Shown here piece after piece: positions 12,057 through 24,202 of a DNA stretch of 64,000 nucleotides. The stretch lies in contig JAQQWL010000009.1 of the NCBI GenBank assembly GCA_038363925.1, positions 2,108,001 through 2,172,000 of the forward strand, in the 5' to 3' direction. The stretch is from Apiospora phragmitis. Its lineage: Eukaryota; Ascomycota; Sordariomycetes; Amphisphaeriales; Apiosporaceae. Made by a program: the position numbers and the translations under genes. Under the pieces are notes generated by a model that was given only the letters and a program-made list of their open reading frames with translations, was not told where the DNA came from and made no database searches. How positions within the stretch are numbered: the stretch's first letter is position 1; each line of letters opens with the position of its first letter.

Positions 12057-13574
12057 GCTGTATATGGTTCTCACAGGCGCATCCTAATAATACTATGCAG
12101 AGTTGTTATCTGGTCGGAGCAGCAGGCACCCTCTCTCTGCGTGGGTAAAGGTAAGTCGACTTGGGGGGAAGACAAGGAAGAGAGACGACTGGCCACCAAG
12201 AACCCGGAGACCAAAGTGCACCCCGTCGAGAAGAAGGCCTAAAAGGTGCCCGTCATTCTGGCTTTAAAAGATCCGATCAACGTGGAATAAGAGGGTCTCA
12301 TACCAGTCCGCCCACATGGCATGCGGGCAACGGGCAGCGGCGGGCATGCGGCAGGGTGTTTGGAGTATGTACACCCGGTCAACCAACAGTTCTGCGGTCC
12401 ATTCTCCACCTCAAACTGCCGTGAGCCTCCTCCAGCTCCTTGTATCTACTGCTCCCATGTCGTACCCGGTATGGGCAGCTCGAGCGGACCTGGTAATGTA
12501 CCTTATTAATTACCCTCGGTAGTGTAGGTATCTGATAACTGGCGTAAGGTAGGTGGAGACGGCTATGAGCGAGTGTTGAGTGGAGCCGGCACTCAGCAAG
12601 CCAGGGGACATCGTAGCTTGTCCTAGTCCTCTAGCCAATGTCAATCGCCCACACGGCAATAGTGTTGAATCGGATGCTGATTCGCCTGAGTGGCTATTCA
12701 GGTCAGGAACCAGGCTCATTAGCATGCCCACAGACCTGCACGCCAGTGACTGATTATAGGTTAGGAGGTCAATGGTTCGCAGGATCTTCCACGCTTTAAT
12801 GTATCATACTACTACATATGGCGCTTCTGCGACTGACTCTACCCAACCGGCAGTTGATTCGCACAGCGCCGGCTTTCATGGACGGCACTGGACTCGAGCA
12901 GTCTGTCGAGTCATGTTCGCGCCCAAGGTTCGTTCGCCTTGACAGGTTGCCCAAGCCGCGTGCCATCCGGAGACATTGGTCAGGAGTTTAATTCGACCTT
13001 CCTTTCCCTAAAGATTTCGCAGGAGTGCGTACGCCCCTTGTCGTTTCACATTCCCACCTCTTCAACGATGCTACCCCAGGAACGGATATTTCTGAAAGGA
13101 ATCTCGGTTATGATAGCACGTGACTTAAGTCAGCATGAGACAGGCGATGAGAGAGACGAAAAGCCTCCCCAAATGGGCAAGGAGAAAATGCGAGAGCGCC
13201 ATCCGATGATCCGCCCTCGCATAATGCCTGCATTAGATGCACGGTCGATCTTTCAGATGTAACCCGCAAAACGTGCAAGGAAAGCATTCCGCCGATCTCC
13301 AGGCTTGTAGGTGGGCCGCTACCTCCACCGGCGACAGGGCCTTGGCACCAGAAGGACCCATCCCTGATGTGCTAAAAGGGGTTTTCTTTCCATTTCGCCC
13401 TTCCAATACGCCAAAGAATTTTTACCTTCTCTTATGCAGGTGCTCTAATTAGTAAGTGGGTGCTATGCATTTGATCTCTAGTCATGAATTGCGAAATAGC
13501 ATCCAATAGTTTGTCGCCTACGTGCTGCTTGGCTTTCGCAGTAGCCCAAGAGAACCGATGACCGTGCTAGGTTC

Positions 13575-13626
13575 AGCTCTCGAGCTCTCGAGCTCTCGAG
13601 CCCTCAAGCCATCAAGCCATCAAGCA
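13575..13626. repeat. Short tandem repeats (AGCTCTCG x3, then CCATCAAG x2)
   Basis: Three copies of the 8-mer AGCTCTCG are followed by two copies of an 8-mer CCATCAAG-type unit and a small CAGCTGGCAGCTG palindromic end. No gene context. Confidence 0.85.
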
Positions 13627-16600
13627 GCTGGCAGCTGACGCCGTTGGATTCAAGGAATGTGCATCAGCGTTATGCACCTAATGGAAGCCAACAAAACAGT
13701 TGAAATTTGCAGAGCCGCCAACCTAGTCGCAATCACTGGGAAGGCAAACGCAACGACATTCCTTCCACTGCCGCAAGCAGTTCTGTCGCGAATGCACAAT
13801 TCTGACGGTTGGGGGATTTGCGGAAAGGATTCCTTCCCTGCCCCCTTTTCGCATGCAATTGTCCCTGGCACCTGGCATGCTATGATCCGAAGTCGCCAAA
13901 CCCCTGCTTCAAGACCACCCCGTCGGCGTCGATTAGCGAGAGGAGAAAATTCCCATTCCCCGCCTCTGCTCCATTATTATCATCATCATCCACCATCATT
14001 GCTGGGGACGAGGAACAAACGCACACAGACCTCTTCACATCAAAATGTCGCGATTCCCTTCTGAGCAGTGATCGGCAACGTCATCCTAAATTCTGCTTGG
14101 ACCCTATTTCCGCACTGTTCCGCTTCGGATTCGATACATGCCCATACAGAACCGCTCGCTCCTATCACATGGAATTTTTTGAAACAGAAAGGCATCGCAG
14201 TGTCCGTCTCTTCGAGGAGTCACGCGTCCAGTCGAATAAGCACGATGATGCATGCTCTTCATAGGGATCGTCTGCCACTCTCAGTCAGCCTTTGAGCCGA
14301 AATTGAGGCCAGCCTCCTAGTTGTATGCATGGAATAAGTAGATCATCCTGTCGGGCATGGCGAGAATGGGCAACGTAAGCGACAGTGACATAAACATGCA
14401 GGAGCATCACGAACTTCCATATCACATCATCTGGCTGCTATATGCGTAGTGCCATGTTACCGCACCAATCTTCGGGTTACATGGAGTGTGACGACTGCGA
14501 CCGTGTATGAAATTGTATATCCGCAAACGTTACAATACGAGGCTGCCTCAATGCCTCGATGCTGCCGACGAGAGCGTGAGATTCCAGAAAGGGAGGATAT
14601 ACCCCACCATCTGACGTCTAAACGATTTCCCACACCCCTTCCCCCCACTGCGACTAATTGCTGCCCTGTGTTTAGCAGTGAAGCATCCACCTCAACTAAG
14701 CGAGACGTTCTATTATGACTTCTTATCGTCGTGCTTTTCGAGACGAAAAGCGTAGCCACATGGTCAGATGCAGAACAATGAAGCGAATTTAGAACCATTC
14801 GGTATCTGCTTCGGCCACAATTAGCCTTCGAGTCCAAAAACCAACTATGCTACCTACAGCGCCAGAAGTCTTGATTCACCAAACGGCCCTGCGGCCCGTA
14901 TACCAGAACGAATGCCCCGCGAAGCGGACTGCATATGTTTCAGGCTTGGCCCTGCTGCGTTCTGCATCTGGATGATGAACATGTTCATCTCAATTGACCG
15001 TTGAGACGTGAAACGGCCCAGCTAAAACCCAGCCCTATACCACGGAACCTACGAAACAAGATCAGCATTGGTCTCTCTGGTTGCCATGTGCGGTGACGAC
15101 CCAACATGGGACCACTCTCGTTGTCTCGAACGAACACATTACTGTTTCCGTCAGAGTGCAAGGTTCTCAAGCAGCGCAGGGGACTAAACATATCGTGGGA
15201 ATTTCTATCCTTGCCAGCTCGCTAGCTTACCGGACCGTGCTGACCCGGCAATGTAGGGTCGCAGTGGATGTCACGGCAGCATCCGAAGGGCGCTTTCCAT
15301 TCGCGTGGCAGTCCCTCTCCCGGCACCGGAAAGCTGTCAAATTTCCGGCTTACTATTGCCGGACGGCAAAGTCATCCGATCTCACTCCTTCTAGCAGAGA
15401 CCACATAATTAGTGATTGGCCTGCCTGGATGAAAGCTACATCATCCGTCTGGTGAACTTCACAGCCTCCTTTTCACATCACATCAGACAGATTCGTAGAT
15501 CCATAGTACAAAACCAGTTAAAGCCTAGGCCGGGCGGCAGCATCTGGAACGATTTTACATTGATGGGCTGCCGTTCAAGTATTGGAGGCATTCGCCTAGG
15601 TGAAACAATAGACGTAAGTAAAAATGGCAATACTATAACGCTCCTGTATAGGAAAGCTGAATCCTAGAATTAACTAAGAATATACGAGAAGTTCTCTCCT
15701 TCTCTATCACCGGTCGTAGTACACACCTAGGTATGACAGGATACTCTAGCTCAGACTCTCGTTTCCTTTCGCCACTACCTGCACCCAACCTAAGCGACAA
15801 GAACCCTAACTTGTTTCTCGATCTTCTCCATCGGACGCCTCACTCAGCCTACAAGACCAGCATCAGCATGCGTCTCATCAAACCTCTTCTTAAGAAGATT
15901 ATTGGGAAATAGAGGAAGGCCATGTTTATTCGCAAGAGTATGTGGTTAGGTAGACCGAATAATCAAGATGGGGCTCTTGTCAAGTTACCAGATTATGCGA
16001 TGGATGGTGACGACGTTCTGCCGTGCCTCCCAACTGTCTGGTGTTCAAGTTAACAGGCAGATATCGCCACTTCCTAATGTGGCTGCATGGACACGCATCA
16101 TCGTCCTTTCCCACGACACAACGTCCGTATGTAGACATTATCATCCAAATCTAGCACTCGCGGTACAGGTTAAGGCACAAATTTCAGGTGATGTCCCTAC
16201 CTGCCGTGCCCAGTAGCTCAGCTAGATTGGACTTGACTGCAATATCGCATATATCTTCGGCTAACAAGAGAAACTTAGCACAATCCAATACGACTGGAAC
16301 CATCAGTATGAGCCTCTTACAGGCAGTCCCGCAACCCAATTACTTCCAAGTCCCAATCTGAACCTGCCTACGCTCTGCTCTGATCCCTTATTTACCACTC
16401 AAAGCAGCCTCTCCACCATTTTCATGGCTTTCGCAAGGAGTGTGGACGTAGCCGTAAGACAGATTATACAATCCATACGGTTAATCTCACCAAATGTTGG
16501 CAGCTGCCTCGGTCCAGCACACAATGATCCGTCACTCCTCGTCGGGATAGAATCGCCTGGCAATTGGCCCATAAAAGCTCGAAAACTCCGCATTGCGCTT

Positions 16601-17538
16601 GATCCCATCCGTACCATAGATTGATGATAGCTTCCTGTCCAACTTGATCTTAAAAGGGAACGAAACTTTCTCTCTCTCCCCTCCTGGTGACGCATACGCC
16701 TGCATATAAAAGGGCTACTCCATTCCCTCCGCCTCCCCCTTTCTTCGTCTGCCTCACAAGAGTACTCTCACCATTCATCCGACTCGGGCGGAAGACAACA
16801 GTCAGGCTGCGTTGCATATTCTCCCCAATTAATATTTCCGAAACAGCTTTCCTTTCGAATACTGCTGGCTCGTGGGTCTTACAAACCTATTTGGTCATTC
16901 TATGGATCCATACCATAGAATGTATAACTCTATCCCTCTTAAACACCAAATTTCACAAACCTTAGCAAAAAAAGGTGTCTCGCCCCGAACTCGGACGTAA
17001 TTATGTTCATAGATCCCCCCTCGGATTGTTGAATAATTGCAACCACCAGTTCTTCATGTTGACTCGTGGTGATCGTCCACAGCACATTTCACCCCCAGGA
17101 CTAAATATCGCACCCCTAAGAGTATCACGTTAGTTACATCGTTAGCCTTGGTGCCTTCTCTTCGGTTTGATTCTCTACTCTGAGCCATCTGTCTAGTAGA
17201 AGGCAAGATACGGCACTGTGACCCACGAACTGCAAGCCAAGAGGGGTTTTGTTGAAAACTGTGCTTCTTTCCTTCCGCGTCTATAGCAAACTCTCGTACT
17301 GGAATCTCGGCTGCCTCATGTTCATCCTCGACCTTCCAGAACATACCGGCAGCTGTAGTATTGATCCGGCGGAGTATTAATACTGCGAAGGATATAAACT
17401 CTATTTCCTCAAACATATAAAGGAGACCTTTTTTCTCACTTCCATTTCCAATCCATTCTGGGGGGGCGCCCTCACGATGCCAGTATGTCGTGTCTAAGCG
17501 ACGGGCTGATGAGGGCTGGAGCTGGCGCTTTCGCCTTT

Positions 17539-17562
17539 GGGGGGGGAGGGGGGGGGGGGAGG
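17539..17562. repeat. Interrupted poly-G tract
   Basis: Runs of 8 and about 11 G are separated by single A residues. It could form a G-quadruplex. Such tracts are also prone to sequencing error. Confidence 0.85.
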
Positions 17563-17808
17563 CCTGCTCGAACTGCTGCTATGTCCAACAGCCTAATCTC
17601 TTCGCCGTCGTGGGCGGGGCTGGTTGAGCTCTGACGATCTCGTGCTAGGACACGACTCCTGGGGTTGTGGGGGGACGCCCTCGCATCCTTAGGAGTCACC
17701 GGTCCTGGCCTGCGAGACCGTCAGAGTTCCCAGCCTCCGAATGTGTAATTTGTATCTCGCCCACTGCAGTGTCATGTTCTGTGACTTGTCTTCCATTCTC
17801 GTGATGTA

Positions 17809-17918
17809 GCTGTCCGCCATTGTGTCCGCCATTGTGTCCGCCATTGTGTCCGCCATTCTGTCCTCCGTTCTGTCCTCCGTTCTGTCCTCCGTTCTGTTCT
17901 CCATTCTGTTCTCTATTT
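17809..17918. repeat. 12-bp minisatellite, about nine units
   Basis: About nine tandem units run from the TGTGTCCGCCAT type through TCTGTCCTCCGT to TCTGTTCTCCAT, in ordered subtypes. Read on the minus strand the units give MADT/TEDR-type repeats within a 120-codon frame (18051-17689), which I do not regard as a proven gene. Confidence 0.9.
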
Positions 17919-20511
17919 CCATTGTTGTGATGTTTCTATTTATTATCCATTTTTTAATGTAGTCTCGCCTGCTATAGTACCATACAGTGACTTGTTTCCA
18001 TCCTTGTGATGTATCCGTCTTCTCTTTTGTTATAGGGTGTTGACTGTACATGTATTCAGTCGTGTGTCTGGTAGCTGTGGTTCTTCCTTGTGCTACAGAT
18101 AGTTCTATCGTGTTATATTGTACGATGTCGTAGAGTATAATATCTTGGTGTATTGCGTCGTGGTGTATGGGCGCAGTGTGCCATGGTCTTCCTTGTCTCG
18201 TGATGTGTATCGTGATGTGGTGTAGGTGGTATATTATGCCGTAACATAGTGATCTTCATCCTGTACATAGTGTTTTTCATGCTGTGGTGCCTTGTTTACG
18301 GTTTCAATATATCTTTGCCTTGCAATGTTACCTTGCGATTGTTTGTAGTCTGCTGGCCGTTAAGTACCTAGCGTCTCTTATGTTGGGACTTGTGCTCGCT
18401 GTCTTTGTATATTGTAAGTGTTCTTGACGATTTCCTATGGTGTTTGTCCCTATATTGAATGTCTGCATCTCATACCTCCCAGTTCATGAGGCCATCCCAG
18501 CCTCTATCCCGCCATCCATCAAGCTGCACTAGTTCGCCTAGCCCATTATAGATGTTGCCAGTTACCTATGCATCTGCTTTTTATTCAACTTTCCGTCACT
18601 AAGGGTGTTGTCTTTCTCTTATCCCCGTGTCCGTGTTCCCAGTCCATGCCACGCCCAATCCCGCTTGAGGCTATTCCCATGCACGATTTTATCTTCCGTG
18701 CCCACTTCACATCCGCGTCCACAACACTGAATAAGCATTCTTCGTTCAGCAGACTGAGCTTGCTCGTGAAGTATCCTTGTTGCTTTCCATTTACTATACA
18801 GCCAATAGTTTTCTTAAATTTCGCTTTAATACTTAAGACGGCCTGGTAGAGACCACCAGCACTTTATCAACATTAGAGCAATTCCAACACGCACCTGAAA
18901 CTGTACATTTCAATTGCAGGATGTGTTTTGCTTCGCTTATTTTGATTCACTCCTCTTTCTTTCTATCCTATCTCATTGTTTCACATCAAGTCATCTATTT
19001 TCCCTTTTCGTCAGCCTCCCGTCTCTTTTTCTTCGAAGATACGTATCATCGAACTTCCAAGTTGCACCCTCTCCGACACCTAATGCCACTTCACTAGGGC
19101 AAGAGCCAAATGGCTGTAACGACATCAGCGGCATCAAGACCAACTGGATACCCGGGCTCACTACCTAGTTGCAACTAAGATGATCTCTGTCGCCGGAAAT
19201 CACACGGGAGGAGGTAGTACGGCAGTGCATAGCGCTATTCACCAACGAGGTCTGTCCGATATTCATTCCCCTTCTCCTTGGAAATCACCACAGGTATTTT
19301 GAAAAAAAGATTGATTGCGACTAGAAGGTATCTAAGCTGCATATCGCCAAGGCATTAGGCAGCACGCCAAGCAAATAAAGGGTCGAGGGCACTATCGTGG
19401 CTGGTGATCATGACAGCATGATACATGCAGTTGAGCCACGACTGAAGTCAAGAACTCAGCAACCTCTTTCCCGAGGCGCGTGATGTAATGATTTGCGCTC
19501 AATAGGCTATTGTATATATATATTCAAGTCACTACTAGATTGCATTAGTAGGTATATAGCCCATATATACTAAATATTGTGTGATACTCGGTGAGCTTGC
19601 CGCCTGATATTCTAATATAATTTTTGTACATTAATAGGGCGTATGGCGCATAGCCTTCGACTTCAAAATGGATGCCAAGAATTCGGGAGACATTTCGTTG
19701 CAGCCAACATGTCACATGGCAGGCACACAGATGGTTGCAAAAGTAGCGAGTGCAACACCGACGAGATACAGTGGCAAACAAGAGCATCAACGGGTTGAAC
19801 GGATATCCAGTGTCATCTATTGATCGCGTAGTCATCTAAGCTACTACCTCATCTCCCGAAGAGATGGTGGTTTTGGTATAGTATCAGTGGTGCAAACAAG
19901 ACCGTAGTTGACGTGGCTCGGTTGAATGTTTCACCACTCATACCCAGGGAGATGCTTTGAAGAATGCAGACCCAACCTGTTATGTACTCCCACTGTCCGG
20001 GACGTAGCCAAATGAGGACGTTCCAAATCACTTGGCCACTCCTGCTGTCATACGCGTTAATCAAATAGTTCATCTCTCTTTGCTCCATCCGTCCATGCAT
20101 GAAGTGAATATAACCGGAACGCCGGGAGCTTTCAGGGATCGAGAGTACCGCTTTCTCAATCACGCCCCATATGCCCAACCCCGCAATAAAAAGAGAAAAA
20201 AAAAACTCCAGAAAGTTGAAATATGTATGATGCTGCGCCTCGGACCAGAAGACGTTCCACTTTGCGCCATGGAGTTTTCCCGACGTGTCCTCCAAAATAA
20301 ACCCGAAAACGCATGTGATATATGTGGACTTGACAAAGGAGATAATAGGTAAAGGTTGAGAAGGTAGGTTCGAGGTGATAAGAATACAATTGCGCCAATG
20401 CGCAGCTAAAAGGCGGGTGGAAGTATGTGGAAAAAGTGTCAGTGGGCTTAACACCAGGGAGAAATAAAAAAAGCCATCGAGGGATTGGGACCAGAGATAA
20501 AATAAAATTCA

Positions 20512-21936
20512 TTAGAAGTCTCTCTGGGGGTTCCTAGGATCTTCGAATTGCGGATTCCGTCTCCCGTTCTCGCCGCGGGCCGCGACCCATTCGGCATTGC
20601 CGCTATGCCGCCCTGGTTGCTCTGCGGGCAACTTCTGGTCTTCGTTAGTGGCGACCGAGGAACTTCGAGCCGCTGGCGGCGGTGGTGCCAATTGGGGTGA
20701 GTTGGGAACCATGTTCGTTACTGCTTGGGCAATTGAGGTGATGACATAGCCGCGGAGTTCGCGGTCCTCCCTTGAGTCCTCCTTCTCGAGTTGGAATCGC
20801 TTGTCCTTGTTCATGTTGGCCCGTCGTATATTCTTGATCTCTTGCATAATGTAGAGCATGACCTCCTCGGGGCATCGATTTCGGGGCGCTGCGTGCTCGC
20901 TCTTGCGCACGTATCGTCGGGTCACATCGGTGGCTCCGTCGATGCTGAAAGCGACGCAGTACGACATTTGTTTGCCCCAGCCATCAGTGTATAATCGTGG
21001 GTTATCCCAAGCTTCCTCACAGGCATCGACGTGTATCCATCGCTGCTTGTGTTCGGAATAGACCTCGGTCCAGACGTGATCCTCGGCGTTCCATACCCAG
21101 CGCACACGGCCACCTACGGCTCGACAGAGCATGCTAAAGCAGTTGGCCCACTCGCCACATCGACCGCGGCGTGTCTGTAGTAGCCGCCACACGTCGCTGT
21201 ACCGAGGAAAGCGTTCGAAGGCTCTGCAAGCTCCGTTGGAACACTCGTAAAGCTCAACGCGAGTGGCACCACAGGCGCTCTCGTCGGGCGTTGGTTGTGT
21301 CATACCCCGGGCGATTGTCGGCGACATGCAGACAGGGCACGCCGGGTTGTTGACCCAAGTAAAGAAAGATCGCTTGAACCATCGGAGCAATGCGCGGACT
21401 ACGCAGTCCTGGTAGCCCCATTCCGCCTTGCGCCCGTCGCCCATGCTTTCGGCTTGAGCTTGAAAGACCTGGCACTCTTCTTCAGCCTCACCATAAATTC
21501 TGTCCAAGGGAATCGTCTGCAACGCCTCATCTAAAAGACCAGGGTTTTCGTATTTTGTCGGTGTTGCAGATAAAGAAATCATGAGATTGCGAAGTTTTTG
21601 AGAGCTACGATCATGCGGCGAGGGCGCTGTCGGAACTTTGGGATGATTTCGCAACGACGAATAGGAGGGCGGAGTGCCAGGGCCTTGGGCTTGGACTGGG
21701 CTATGAGACGTTGTAGGCCGCCCTTCATTGGTGTTAAAGGGGGTTCTCAGGTGAGAAGAAGACACACTTTCCCGTAGGTTTGGGGAGTCTGCATGTAATC
21801 GGTCCGATCGTGTCTGCTCAATGTCGTTGACTCGCCTCGTCCGCATGAGCTGTTCGAATTGAGAAGTGAGACCTCGAGCCCATTCGTCGCCATAATCGCC
21901 CCGACCGTTGCCGGGAGTATTACTTCGATCTTCCAT
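20512..21936 (-). CDS. png1: Cytoplasmic peptide:N-glycanase homologue (PNGase, transglutaminase-like)
   Basis: PNGase removes N-glycans from misfolded glycoproteins exported from the ER before proteasomal degradation; it acts in the cytosol, usually with Rad23 and Cdc48. The 474-residue frame has no intron and starts at a clear ATG (21936). Order: a low-complexity N-terminus (about 1-110), the pre-core segment, a zinc site (C200PVC203 and C232...C237), and the transglutaminase-like core. The catalytic triad is visible: Cys260 in [10 protein letters not shown], His287 in DHVWTEV and Asp304 in HVDACE. After it comes a C-terminal segment with [13 protein letters not shown]. The unrelated 3' tail is rich in Pro, Gly and Arg. 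From general knowledge, the Neurospora orthologue is reported to have lost catalytic residues while remaining essential; here they are present, so an active enzyme is expected. It is flanked by long gene-poor sequence. Confidence 0.93.
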   Translation of the reverse strand: MEDRSNTPGNGRGDYGDEWARGLTSQFEQLMRTRRVNDIEQTRSDRLHADSPNLRESVSSSHLRTPFNTNEGRPTTSHSPVQAQGPGTPPSYSSLRNHPKVPTAPSPHDRSSQKLRNLMISLSATPTKYENPGLLDEALQTIPLDRIYGEAEEECQVFQAQAESMGDGRKAEWGYQDCVVRALLRWFKRSFFTWVNNPACPVCMSPTIARGMTQPTPDESACGATRVELYECSNGACRAFERFPRYSDVWRLLQTRRGRCGEWANCFSMLCRAVGGRVRWVWNAEDHVWTEVYSEHKQRWIHVDACEEAWDNPRLYTDGWGKQMSYCVAFSIDGATDVTRRYVRKSEHAAPRNRCPEEVMLYIMQEIKNIRRANMNKDKRFQLEKEDSREDRELRGYVITSIAQAVTNMVPNSPQLAPPPPAARSSSVATNEDQKLPAEQPGRHSGNAEWVAARGENGRRNPQFEDPRNPQRDF

Positions 21937-22568
21937 GCTGGTGATGTGAATATCGATACAAAGAGTATCGGTGTTTAATTGGGGGTCGTCGGCCTGGCGC
22001 CTGCTTTAAGATATTGCTTGCGGATGAGAATCGTGCCGCCGTCGAAAATTGGTTAATAAAGATGTTGATGCTCTAGCTGGGAGGGAGCCCTGTCAATTGA
22101 TTTGTATTAAACAGGTTGAGCTGATCGTCGCAGGCCCGATTGCCACCACGCAGTTCCGCAACAATTACTGGAGCCGATTGAACCGAGCGGGCAGGGGACA
22201 GACACGGTCCAAAACCAAGACAGGGCCTGCATACACCAAATACGTGGTTGGCGAAGCAGTTTTTGATTAAGCCCGGTAGGTTGGATAGGCGGCAGCAAGC
22301 AAAGTCGACTCTGCAGGCTATAGTGGCCCGGCCCGTCGTTCGTTATCGGGTTATCGTCGCATTCGTCCTGTTGTTCAAGCGGTAATCAATCTAGCCGGAG
22401 TGTCGATGATTAAGGACGTTTATCGAGTCCGTGGGGGGTCACCGTCAATTACCACGTCGAATCGCGATTGGGAATTCGCTGGCAGACTGGGTAGGTTGAT
22501 TAAATGGAAGTCTGGCGCGAGTGGTAGGTGGTTGCGATGGTGAGGTAGTAAAAGAGGAAGAAGGAGAA

Positions 22569-22590
22569 GTGTGTGTGTGTGTGTGTGTGT
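22569..22590. repeat. (GT)11 microsatellite
   Basis: Eleven uninterrupted GT dinucleotides about 630 bp upstream of png1. Confidence 0.95.
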
Positions 22591-24070
22591 CGGCCATCCG
22601 ACGACAACAAGACAGGGTCCCGGTGGATGGATGGATGGGATGGGGACAGGAAAGCACAGAGAAGGGTGTGTGGTGTTGAAAACGGGGGTACAGCCTGGGT
22701 TTCAGGGAGGGAAATCGGATAGTAGTAGGGACAAAAAGGGCCCAAGGCAGAGAGAGTGCCAAGTGGGATGGATGGGTGGGGTGGGGCTCTTGGCAATCTT
22801 CAATTCAACAGTGAAATGGTCCGGTAAAGGTCGAGCACAACGACAAGGCGTACATGCAAAAGTTCAAAATAAGAGATAGATACATAAACCGATAGGGGTG
22901 CAGAGAGAACCAGACCCGACACGACACGACACCCGACACATGCACGGCTTGCAGAGGCGAGAGCGGGCAAAGAGGAGCGACTGATGAGGAGAGAGAGCGT
23001 CGAAATGGGCGAGGTTACGTACACCAGCGCCCTCGAAAAGCGTAGGTACCTGCCTAGTCGATTCCGGGCCTGGTACGGGATTGGCTCTCCAGGCTCTGTG
23101 TACGAGTAGTCGCAACCCATTACGTGCGAAAAAATAGGAGCAGAGGCCTAGAGAGACAAACCCCATTAATGGTGACGCGCGTCTTGCTCATCTCTCGCAC
23201 CTCGTGCAGCCAATCACATTACATGCTGACTCTGCTGGCTGCCTGAGGCACTCCTTCCCGACGGATTCCCTGCTACCAGTTTGAGCCTTTCGCTCATCCA
23301 TCCCGTCTTTGGCCTTGTGTCCTCCGCATCCAGCTCACTGAGGTTTGCGCAATCTCACGCACCATCTTGCCAGAAGATCTTACCATTCTGGTTAGGGAAA
23401 CGCCTATCATTTCTGAACTTGCGGTGGCCAAAGTACTTATCGCCCTGAATCTGCGGGCGATTGACCGACGAAACCCCTCCAAAGCCAAGTGACCCAACCC
23501 ACCATTGATTGTGTTTTTACAGTATGGACACGGCCCGGAGCTGGATTGCAGTATTGCCAATTGCTGCAGACACGTACGTACACATCACGAAGGTATCCAG
23601 TCATGCTCATTGCCGAACTGCGTATCCTATCTCGCGGCCCAGGTGAGAACTAGCCCACAAGGCAACCCGCCAGCAATTAGCAGAGGGTTCGAGGCTGCGT
23701 GCATGTTGCTGACGCTCCGCCGCGTGGCTGTAAACGAGGCAGAGCCAAACGGGAGTAGGGATGGTGGCTGAGCCCTGCCCATTTCAGTCCGTATGGCCGT
23801 GGAGAGGCCCGAGCAGGCTCCAATGGCGGGACTCCAGTAAGGCCATACCAAGAACTCCCACGACTACAAAACTTCTGACTCCCTCGCCCTTGATCTGACG
23901 AAGTTTCTACTTTTACAGAAGCTTGTGTAATTGCTTGTGACATTTAGTTGGCGCTTAAAACCCTCACTTTGGTGTTTTGCACGGCAATTTGGGTGTAAGT
24001 GTGTCTCGGCTGTCTGCATGCTCCATACTTAAAAGTAGACACGCACGACGCTCCTCCCGACTTACGAATC

Positions 24071-24202
24071 CAATAGACTCTTCGGCCGCGACAGTGTAGA
24101 CACGCAGCACGTCTGTCTATCGTCTGGCGGCTTTCTGTTCGCAGTGGACAGGATATCAACGACTCGCAATATGCCCAGGACCACATGCCGAAGAGTCTAT
24201 TG
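24071..24202. repeat. Perfect 15-bp inverted repeat with 102-bp spacer
   Basis: CAATAGACTCTTCGG at 24071-24085 is matched by its exact reverse complement at 24188-24202. The arms do not extend by clear pairing. It could be the edge of a small element or a structured RNA; nothing else supports either. Confidence 0.75.

Larger units (their letters stand above)
12057..20511. other. 8.5-kb region without a recognisable gene
   Basis: The longest frames are about 80-200 codons, with no family I recognise, and overlap on both strands. A TATAAAAGG at 16705-16713 is followed by a pyrimidine-rich stretch but no supported gene. A 12-bp minisatellite lies at 17809-17918 inside a tract (about 17700-18460) whose plus strand is strongly T/G-biased. 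A short triplicated 8-mer lies near 13575. The sequence may be decayed repeats, but I cannot show terminal repeats or transposase motifs. Confidence 0.5.

Noticed and set aside
17689..18051. 120-codon minus-strand frame with MADT/TEDR repeats
   Set aside because: The repeats follow from the 12-bp minisatellite; the flanks have no coding character.
19849..20454. 201-codon frame just downstream of png1, same strand
   Set aside because: It begins at GTG, has no recognisable domain, and its composition looks like a chance frame in the png1 3' region.
23680..23700. GGTTCGAGGC resembling a tRNA B box
   Set aside because: No matching T-stem, acceptor stem or A box at the right spacing.
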